From an uncultured Oscillibacter sp. (GTDB lineage Bacteria > Bacillota > Clostridia > Oscillospirales > Oscillospiraceae), in assembly GCA_900542115.1 (NCBI GenBank), contig UQMC01000044.1, positions 1 to 14,560 of the forward strand: a stretch of 14,560 nucleotides of DNA, written 5' to 3'. Shown here piece by piece: positions 1-5,359 of the stretch; the first letter of the stretch is position 1; every line of letters starts with the position of its first letter. The notes under the pieces were generated by a model that did not search any database, was not told the DNA's origin, and saw only the letters and a list, made by a program, of their open reading frames with translations. Made by a program: the position numbers and the translations under genes.

Positions 1-1
1 A

Positions 2-64
2 AATCGCTATAATATCTTCGTTGACAAATTGCACAAACAGGTTGCGTGGGCGGCTCCTGCGTGA
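2..64 (+). CDS. possible 3' end of an upstream gene (partial, weak)
   Basis: Frame 2 is open from the window edge to a TGA at 62-64, giving about 20 residues that end in HKQVAWAAPA. The stop lies 32 bases before the next gene's ATG. Twenty open codons are common by chance, so this is only a candidate tail of a gene whose body is outside the window. The same bases contain a TATAAT at 8-13, which could instead be a -10 box for the next gene with its -35 box off the left edge. The sequence alone does not decide between these readings. Confidence 0.25.
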   Translation, partial: NRYNIFVDKLHKQVAWAAPA

Positions 65-96
65 TACCGAGCTTTTCGTGTTGAGGAGGAACAGCT

Positions 97-1188
97 ATGT
101 CCGGGAGAATTTTTCAGAATGTAGTGCTGCAATTAAAGGAGAACACGGACCGAACCGTTGGCGTCATTGACGGTGAGGGCGTTGTGATCGCGTGCAGCGA
201 GCTTTCCATGATCGGTCAGCGCTGGGGAGAGTATGTGGCGGCGGTGAACGGCGCTGCCGGCAGCATGGTCTGCTTTGACGGTAAGACCTTCAAGGCCCTC
301 AGCGGCTGGGGCAATCAGTTTGACTATGCGGCCTTTGCCTTTGGAGACAATGAGATCAGCAAGACCATCTGCTCCATGGCCACGGTGGCGCTGAACGCCG
401 CCAAGAGCTATTACGAGGAAAAGCATGACCGGGGTTCCTTTGTAAAGGACATCATCTCCGATAATATCATGCTGGGCGATATTTATATGCGGGCAAAGGA
501 ACTGCGGGTGGCTACCTATGTCAGCCGCGGCGTGTTTGCCATCCGAAGTCTGCAAAAGGGCGAGTCCGTTCCCACGGAGACCATTCAGAATATGTTCCCG
601 GACCGGCAGAATGACTTTGTGCTCAGCGTGGGCGAGGGCGATGTGGTTCTGATTCGCCAGCTGCCGGAGGGTGCCGGCTCCAAGGAGCTGAACAAGACCG
701 CCGCCCAGATCGAGGAGGCGTTGCGGGTCGGCGGCGAGAGCACGGTGGTTGTCGGCATCGGCACCATTGCCACGCATCTGCGGGACCTTGCCAAGAGCTA
801 CAAGGAGGCGCAGATCGCCATTGAGGTCGGCAAGGTGTTCGACACGGAAAAGTATATCATCAACTACGAAAATTTGGGTATCGGCCGTCTGATCTACCAG
901 CTGCCCACTACGCTGTGCGAGATGTTTTTGCAGGAGGTATTTAAGAAGAACCCCATTGACGCACTGGATAAGGAAACGCTCTTTACCATCCACAAGTTCT
1001 TTGAAAACAACCTGAACGTTTCCGAAACGGCCCGGAAGCTCTTTGTCCACCGCAATACGCTGGTGTACCGTCTTGAGAAGATCAAGAAGCTCACGGGACT
1101 GGACCTGCGGGAGTTTGACGATGCCATCACTTTTAAGGTGGCGCTGATGGTCAAGAAGTATCTGACCAGCCGGGGCATCGAGTCCTGA
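97..1188 (+). CDS. PucR/CdaR-type helix-turn-helix transcriptional regulator
   Basis: This is a 363-residue cytoplasmic DNA-binding regulator. The last 70 residues carry the PucR/CdaR C-terminal helix-turn-helix: a 'HKFFENNLNVSETARKLFVH' block followed by RNTLVYRLEKIKKLTG and a closing hydrophobic helix, about residues 290-357. The first 120 or so residues form an unassigned sensory region. The middle part (about 125-265) resembles the degenerate GGDEF-like linker of CdaR proteins. In characterised members this layout senses a small metabolite such as a sugar diacid or purine intermediate; the ligand here is unknown. The start is supported by GAGGAGGA at 83-90, six bases before the ATG. A terminator follows directly, so it is probably transcribed separately from ftsE. 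Its position beside ftsEX makes it a possible but unproven regulator of that unit. Confidence 0.85.
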   Translation: MSGRIFQNVVLQLKENTDRTVGVIDGEGVVIACSELSMIGQRWGEYVAAVNGAAGSMVCFDGKTFKALSGWGNQFDYAAFAFGDNEISKTICSMATVALNAAKSYYEEKHDRGSFVKDIISDNIMLGDIYMRAKELRVATYVSRGVFAIRSLQKGESVPTETIQNMFPDRQNDFVLSVGEGDVVLIRQLPEGAGSKELNKTAAQIEEALRVGGESTVVVGIGTIATHLRDLAKSYKEAQIAIEVGKVFDTEKYIINYENLGIGRLIYQLPTTLCEMFLQEVFKKNPIDALDKETLFTIHKFFENNLNVSETARKLFVHRNTLVYRLEKIKKLTGLDLREFDDAITFKVALMVKKYLTSRGIES

Positions 1189-1201
1189 ACAAAAAAATAC
1201 G

Positions 1202-1237
1202 AAATTCCATGGACTGTCAGGTCCATGGAATTTTTTT
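1202..1237 (+). terminator. rho-independent terminator after the PucR-type gene
   Basis: A perfect 13-bp inverted repeat, AAATTCCATGGAC (1202-1214) with GTCCATGGAATTT (1221-1233), encloses a six-base loop and runs into a T tract to 1237. An A run at 1191-1197 precedes the stem, so the element could also work on the minus strand. It begins 14 bases after the stop codon and separates the regulator from the ftsE promoter. Confidence 0.92.
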
Positions 1238-1343
1238 GTGCCGGTGAAACACGTCGGCAGACATATTTGTCCATAGTAATGATTGGCATGAATGTATGGA
1301 AAAATTTTCCGCAGAAAAACTTGGGAAGATTTTCGGACGCCGG

Positions 1344-1372
1344 TTGCATTGCGGCGAAAGTCCGTATATAAT
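1344..1372 (+). promoter_or_regulatory. probable sigma-A promoter of the ftsEX unit
   Basis: A perfect TATAAT (1367-1372) is preceded at exactly 17 bases by TTGCAT (1344-1349), which keeps the TTG of the -35 consensus. Transcription would start near 1379, giving a leader of about 70 bases before ftsE. The placement, downstream of a terminator and upstream of the first gene of a packed unit, supports the call. Confidence 0.75.
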
Positions 1373-1449
1373 GAGACCATGTGTAGAATTATGTAGACCT
1401 GAATACGAGCGTATCCGAGTCCCGTGTCAGATAAAAGGAGAATTGCCCT

Positions 1450-2148
1450 ATGATTCGGCTGAAGGACGTAGAAATGGAGTACCCAAACGGCACCCGGGCC
1501 ATCCGGGGTATCAGCACCACCATTGAGGATGGTGAATTTGTGTTTCTGGTAGGACCCTCCGGCTCGGGGAAGTCCACCATCATCAAAATGCTCACCGGGG
1601 AGGAAATTCCCACGGCGGGGCGCATTATGATTAACGGCTTTTCCGTCAACAATATTGCCGAGCGGCAGATTCCCATGATGCGCCGCACACTGGGAATTAT
1701 TTTTCAGGATTTCCGGCTCATTGAAAAGAAAACCGTGTATGAAAATCTGGAATTTGTCATGCGGGCTGTGGGGATGCCTATGAAGGAGATCAAGAACCGC
1801 ATTGCATACGTGCTGCTGCTGGTGGGGCTGGAGCAGAAGGCGGAGAGCTATCCCAACGAGCTTTCCGGCGGTGAGCAGCAGCGGGTGGCTATTGCCCGGG
1901 CGCTGGTGAACAATCCCAGCACCATTATCGCTGACGAGCCTACCGGAAACCTTGACCCGGAGCGCTCTATGGAGATCATGACGCTGCTGGTGAAGATCAA
2001 CCAGCTTGGTACAACGGTGCTGGTGGTGACCCATGAAAAGGATTTGGTGAATAAATTCGGCAAGCGGGTCATTACCATCGACAAGGGATGTATTATCAAT
2101 GACAGCGTCGGCGGCTATGTGGGAGGGCATATCCATGAGAAGGCATGA
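1450..2148 (+). CDS. ftsE: cell division ATP-binding protein FtsE
   Basis: FtsE is the 232-residue ABC ATPase that works with membrane FtsX to switch on peptidoglycan hydrolases at the septum. All ATPase motifs are visible: Walker A GPSGSGKST (residues 35-43), a Q-loop near FQDFRL, the LSGGEQQ signature (138-144), Walker B IIADEP (159-164) followed by GNLD, and the H-loop histidine at 195 in VVTHEKD. The opening 'MIRLKDVEMEYPNG' and the length are typical for FtsE. The C-terminus extends slightly past the last strand (GGYVGGHIHEKA) and its coding sequence overlaps ftsX. AAAGGAG at 1434-1440 sits nine bases before the ATG. It is the first gene after the promoter at 1344-1372. Confidence 0.97.
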   Translation: MIRLKDVEMEYPNGTRAIRGISTTIEDGEFVFLVGPSGSGKSTIIKMLTGEEIPTAGRIMINGFSVNNIAERQIPMMRRTLGIIFQDFRLIEKKTVYENLEFVMRAVGMPMKEIKNRIAYVLLLVGLEQKAESYPNELSGGEQQRVAIARALVNNPSTIIADEPTGNLDPERSMEIMTLLVKINQLGTTVLVVTHEKDLVNKFGKRVITIDKGCIINDSVGGYVGGHIHEKA

Positions 2149-3022
2149 TTTCGGATATTTCTTCCACGAGGGCATTTCCAATATGTTCAGCCACGGCTTC
2201 ATGTCTTTTGCGGCCATCGGCATTACGGTGGCGTGCCTTTTGATCATGGGGACGTTTACGCTGGTGGCGGTGAACGCGGACGCGCAGCTCAAGGATCTGG
2301 AGCGGGACAATGAGATTCTGGCCTACGTGGACGAGAATTACACACAGGCGCAGGCAAAAGCGCTGCAAAGCCGGCTGGAGGCCGTGGACAATGTGGCCTC
2401 CGCAACGTTCATCACAAAGGAACAGGCCATGGAGGACTTCATCGCAAAATATCCCGATGAGGACTATTTTCAGGACTTGGACCCCAGTATTCTGCGGGAC
2501 AGGTATGCCATCAAGGTCAAGGATTTGACAAGGCAGAGCCAGACCGTAACGCAGATTAAGGCTGTGGCGGGCATTGCCAAGGTCAATGCCTATGAGGAGC
2601 TGGCCGGCGGCTTTATCACCATCCGCAATATCGCCACGGTTATCTGTGTGGCACTGATCGCGGTGCTGTTTGTGGTGTCCGTATTTATCATTTCCAACAC
2701 CATCAAGCTCACCACCTTTGACCGCAAGGACGAGATCGCCATTATGAAAATGGTGGGTGCTACCAACGGCTTTATCCGCTGGCCCTTTGTGTATGAGGGC
2801 TTTATGCTGGGTCTCACCGGTGCTGTGCTGGCGTTTTTGCTGCAATGGGGGCTTTACGAGGCCATTGCCAAGGGCGTTGGCGAGAGTGATACGCTGCAGC
2901 TTATTTCCGTGGTGCCCTTTGCACAGCTCTGGCAGCCGGTGGCGGGAGTCTTTCTGGCAGCGGGCATCCTCATCGGCGTAGGGGGAAGCCTTTCCGCCAT
3001 CCGCCGCTTTTTGCAGGTGTAA
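2135..3022 (+). CDS. ftsX: cell division membrane protein FtsX
   Basis: FtsX is the membrane partner of FtsE and passes ATPase-driven movement to an extracellular hydrolase. The 295-residue protein has the family layout: a cytoplasmic N-terminus (MRRHDFGYFF), membrane helix 1 at about 24-46, an extracellular domain at about 47-163, then helices at about 165-190, 228-246 and 274-292. The conserved cytoplasmic block EIAIMKMVGATNGFIRWPF (about 210-227) after helix 2 is a family hallmark. I chose the ATG at 2135 over the in-frame one at 2099. GGGAGGG at 2121-2127 is correctly spaced for it, and the protein then begins with the usual short charged tail. It overlaps ftsE by 14 bases, which suggests coupled translation. 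Confidence 0.96.
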   Translation: MRRHDFGYFFHEGISNMFSHGFMSFAAIGITVACLLIMGTFTLVAVNADAQLKDLERDNEILAYVDENYTQAQAKALQSRLEAVDNVASATFITKEQAMEDFIAKYPDEDYFQDLDPSILRDRYAIKVKDLTRQSQTVTQIKAVAGIAKVNAYEELAGGFITIRNIATVICVALIAVLFVVSVFIISNTIKLTTFDRKDEIAIMKMVGATNGFIRWPFVYEGFMLGLTGAVLAFLLQWGLYEAIAKGVGESDTLQLISVVPFAQLWQPVAGVFLAAGILIGVGGSLSAIRRFLQV

Positions 3023-3032
3023 GGAGGCGGCA

Positions 3033-4280
3033 ATGAAAAAGGGCAAACGCTTTTTGCGGTCATTGACCGCTCTTGTCTGTATGCTGGTGCTGCTGACGGT
3101 GGACACTGCACCCGCCATGGCGGCCAAGGTGACGCAGGCAGATATCGACGCGCTGAAAGGCAGCGCCTCGGACCTTGACAAAAAGCAGAAGGAGATTCAA
3201 AGCAAGCTCAATGACCTGAAGGATGACAAGGCGGCGGCGCTGCAAAAGAAAAATCTACTGGATCAGCAAATCGCAAACACAACCTCACAGATCAGCAACA
3301 CGGAATCCCAGATCACAGATTATAACGCACTGATCTTGCAGGCGGAGGATGAGTTGGCCGACGCGGAGCAGCGGGAGGCCGACCAGTATGACCTGTTCTG
3401 CAAGCGCGTCCGGGAGATGGAGGAGCAGGGAACAGTGAGTTACTGGTCTGTGCTGTTTAAGGCCACCAGCTTTTCTGACCTGTTGGGGCGGCTGGATATC
3501 GTCAATGAGGTCATGGACTATGACCAGAAGGTTATTGACGATCTGCAGGCGCTTCAGGCAGAAATCGAGGAAAAAAAGACGGGGCTTGAGGCAAGTAAGG
3601 CTGATTTGGAGGCGGCGAAGGCGTCTTTAGAGAGCCAGAAGCGGCAGCTTAGCAGTCAGCGGGACGAGGCCAATAAGCTCGTTAGGGAAATTGATGACAA
3701 CGCCGCAGAGTATCAGGCAACCCTGAAGGATCTGGAGGCTGAGGAGCGCCGAATCGAGCAGCAGGTCAAGCAGCTCCAGAAGCAACTGGAGGAACAGATG
3801 GCGGCGGAGGGGAAGAACTATAACACAAACCCCGGCGGCTACATCTGGCCGGTGGACAGCCGGTACATCACTTCCACCGTGGGCGGGCGCAGCTCCCCCG
3901 GCGGCGTTGGTTCCACAAACCACAAGGGAACGGATATTGGCCGGGTGGGCTACACCAGTCCGGTTTACGCCGCCAAGGCGGGTACGGTCATTGTGGCACA
4001 GCGCTCCAGCTCCTACGGCAACTATGTGGTCATTTCCCACGGCACCGGCAATACTACGCTGTACGCCCACATGAGCAGTATCAAGGTCAGCGTAGGCACC
4101 TATGTCCAGCAGGGACAGACCATCGGTATTACCGGCTCTACCGGCCATTCTACCGGCCCGCACCTGCATTTTGAGGTGGTAGAGGGCGGCGTTCGCGTGA
4201 ACCCCTTGAGCCATGGTGCAGCCCCCAAGAAGGGCTATCTGACGGGGTATACCCTCTCTGGCTCTTCTGTGGGAAGCTAA
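3033..4280 (+). CDS. secreted coiled-coil M23 peptidoglycan hydrolase (FtsEX partner)
   Basis: This 415-residue exported enzyme probably cuts peptide cross-links in peptidoglycan under FtsEX control, like PcsB, CwlO or EnvC-type partners. It has a signal peptide (MKKGKRFLRSL, a hydrophobic core, cleavage likely after AMA or AMAA near residue 30). A long heptad-rich coiled coil follows at about 35-260, interrupted near 130-155 by a hydrophobic segment (SYWSVLFKATSFSDLLGRLD) as seen in PcsB-like proteins. The C-terminal LytM/M23 domain (about 267-400) keeps the metal and catalytic residues: H297 and D301 in NHKGTDIG, H346 in YAHMS, and H377/H379 in HLHFEV. The enzyme is therefore likely active itself, unlike degenerate EnvC. 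Ten bases separate it from ftsX, and its AAGGAGG overlaps the ftsX stop. The coiled coil is the expected docking part for the FtsX outer domain. Confidence 0.93.
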   Translation: MKKGKRFLRSLTALVCMLVLLTVDTAPAMAAKVTQADIDALKGSASDLDKKQKEIQSKLNDLKDDKAAALQKKNLLDQQIANTTSQISNTESQITDYNALILQAEDELADAEQREADQYDLFCKRVREMEEQGTVSYWSVLFKATSFSDLLGRLDIVNEVMDYDQKVIDDLQALQAEIEEKKTGLEASKADLEAAKASLESQKRQLSSQRDEANKLVREIDDNAAEYQATLKDLEAEERRIEQQVKQLQKQLEEQMAAEGKNYNTNPGGYIWPVDSRYITSTVGGRSSPGGVGSTNHKGTDIGRVGYTSPVYAAKAGTVIVAQRSSSYGNYVVISHGTGNTTLYAHMSSIKVSVGTYVQQGQTIGITGSTGHSTGPHLHFEVVEGGVRVNPLSHGAAPKKGYLTGYTLSGSSVGS

Positions 4281-4297
4281 GAAAGGGAGAATTGCAG

Positions 4298-4459
4298 ATG
4301 TACCTGAAAGCGACCGCGGCTACGCTGGCCGCATGGCTGGTGGGCCTTTTGATCGATGTGAATTTGGGCGCCGGCGATTGGCAGATGTTGTACCTGCGGG
4401 TGCTGCTGCCGGTGCTGGCCATGGGACTCTGCATTCTCGGTGAATTGAAAAAGAAGTAA
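4298..4459 (+). CDS. 53-aa two-helix membrane protein of unknown function
   Basis: A short open frame of 53 residues begins MYLKATAATLAAWLVG and ends LGELKKK. It has two hydrophobic segments, about 5-20 and 33-48, joined by a short polar turn (VNLGAGDWQ). The lysine-rich end suggests that the C-terminus faces the cytoplasm, probably with both ends inside. GAAAGGGAG at 4281-4289 is well placed. It starts 18 bases after the M23 gene and lies just before the terminator, so it is co-transcribed with ftsEX. I do not recognise a family. It could be a small accessory of the FtsEX-hydrolase complex, but only the location suggests that. Confidence 0.7.
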   Translation: MYLKATAATLAAWLVGLLIDVNLGAGDWQMLYLRVLLPVLAMGLCILGELKKK

Positions 4460-4479
4460 GCAGTCAGAAACGTTCTGAA

Positions 4480-4520
4480 ACAGCCTCCTGTTCCATACCA
4501 TGGGACAGGAGGTTGTTTTT
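4480..4520 (+). terminator. rho-independent terminator closing the ftsEX unit, overlapping the next gene's SD
   Basis: The left arm at 4480-4494 (ACAGCCTCCTGTTCC) pairs over 15 positions, two of them G-U, with the right arm at 4502-4516. The loop is seven bases and a T run covers 4516-4520. The hairpin ends right at the ATG of the following gene. The right arm includes AGGAGG (4507-4512), the only good Shine-Dalgarno sequence for that gene, paired here with CCTCCT at 4484-4489. A smaller inverted repeat, TCAGAA-ACG-TTCTGA (4464-4478), lies just upstream. Confidence 0.85.
4507..4512 (+). promoter_or_regulatory. Shine-Dalgarno sequence sequestered in the terminator hairpin
   Basis: AGGAGG lies eight bases before the ATG at 4521 and decides that start. 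It is fully paired in the hairpin at 4480-4520, so read-through transcripts would hide it from ribosomes unless the hairpin is opened. Confidence 0.7.
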
Positions 4521-5258
4521 ATGATTGGAATGCTTATCTGGGACCGGGCGGGACACGGCTTGCGCCCGGTGCGTATGAAGGAAATAAGCGTGCTCCATGT
4601 CCGCTTTCTCTGCGGGGAGGTCACGGCGCGGGAGCGCACGGCGGCGGTGGCGCGGAGCCACCGCCTGCGGACAGCGGGGCGAAGGCTGCTGCGGCAGGGT
4701 GTGGAGCGGGTAGTGCTGCCGGAGGGCAGCGCGGCGGACGTACTTCCCAAGGGACTGCGGCCGGTAAGTACATTAGCACTGCGGCGGGCGATAGCGGCGG
4801 ATTGGGCCGGTGAGTTGCTGCGGCTGCGGCAGCAGCCGCCCGGTGGGGCACGGGTGCTGGTAACGGCCAACGCACTCTCCGGCGAGGTAGTGCGGACGGT
4901 GACGGAGCTGGCGCTGCGCCACCGCTATTTGCTGCTGACCGTTCCCTTTGGCGGTGAAGAGCTGTGTCGCCGTCTTCGGCGGGAGTACGGCGTGTCTGTT
5001 TTGCTCAATCCAACGGCGGAGCAGATGGCAGAGGCCGCTGTACAGATCGCCTTTGACCCGGTCGAGGCGGCGAGCGGCGGCTTTTTGCCGCTGTATGACG
5101 AGCAGCTGCCGCTGCCGGCGTTACTGCTGCCGCCCTCCATTGAGGCGTGTCTCCCGAAGGGAGTGAACCGAGGACAGCTGTTGTCCGTCCTGTGGGAGCA
5201 CGGTGCTCTGCGGCCCGGGCAGGTGACGGTCCGGTTAGAGGCAAATCGCGCAGAATAG
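4521..5258 (+). CDS. conserved-looking hypothetical protein, 245 aa, upstream of smc
   Basis: The product is a soluble, Arg/Ala/Leu-rich protein with no signal peptide and no membrane helix, and I cannot name its family. It opens with MIGMLIWDRAGHG and a beta-strand-like stretch (ISVLHVRFLCGEV). A helical segment follows, then a VERVVLPEG motif. The centre reads as alternating strands and helices: RVLVTANAL, an EVVRTVTELALRH helix, RYLLLTVPFGGEEL, and LRREYGVSVLLNP. This hints at a Rossmann-like alpha/beta core with no recognisable nucleotide-binding glycine motif. The end is a compact LPPSIEACLPKGVNRGQLLSVLWEHG block. The frame extends upstream to an ATG at 4500, but that start has no ribosome site and lies in the hairpin loop. 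Clostridia often have rnc upstream of smc; this is not rnc. Base use is more GC-rich and arginine-rich than in ftsEX. Confidence 0.75.
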   Translation: MIGMLIWDRAGHGLRPVRMKEISVLHVRFLCGEVTARERTAAVARSHRLRTAGRRLLRQGVERVVLPEGSAADVLPKGLRPVSTLALRRAIAADWAGELLRLRQQPPGGARVLVTANALSGEVVRTVTELALRHRYLLLTVPFGGEELCRRLRREYGVSVLLNPTAEQMAEAAVQIAFDPVEAASGGFLPLYDEQLPLPALLLPPSIEACLPKGVNRGQLLSVLWEHGALRPGQVTVRLEANRAE

Positions 5259-5290
5259 GCCGTTTTACCCGGAAAAGCAACAGATTTCCC

Positions 5291-5319
5291 TTGAAATAAA
5301 AGGGCTTTTCTGCTATAGT
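5291..5319 (+). promoter_or_regulatory. strong sigma-A promoter of the smc-ftsY operon
   Basis: TTGAAA (5291-5296) and TATAGT (5314-5319) are separated by exactly 17 bases, and TG at 5311-5312 adds an extended -10 element. The expected start is near 5326, leaving a leader of roughly 34 bases before smc. Alternating GAAAAGC/GCTTTTC heptamers at 5272, 5304 and 5336 surround it and may be regulatory. Confidence 0.85.
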
Positions 5320-5359
5320 ATCTTAGTTAAAGTATGAAAAGCTATGGCGAGGTGACAGA

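Noticed and set aside
21..26. TTGACA as a -35 box for the first gene
   Set aside because: No -10-like hexamer lies 16-18 bases downstream (about 43-50 is GC-rich). The TATAAT at 8-13 is upstream, not downstream, of it.
1278..1370. A 30-codon frame in the gap before ftsE
   Set aside because: It has no ribosome binding site, overlaps the promoter's -35 and -10 region, and shows no protein-like features.
133..2310. A very long open frame on the minus strand (over 700 codons)
   Set aside because: It lies opposite the PucR-type gene, the terminator, the ftsE promoter and ftsE/ftsX, has no domain or ribosome site, and reads as the mirror of GC-rich codon bias.
4500..4520. ATG at 4500 as the start of the gene before smc
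   Set aside because: It sits in the terminator loop without a ribosome site. The ATG at 4521 follows AGGAGG at the right distance.
5288..5310. CCCTT...AAGGG with following Ts as a terminator before smc
   Set aside because: The stem is only five base pairs, the T run is short and interrupted, and the sequence overlaps a good promoter.
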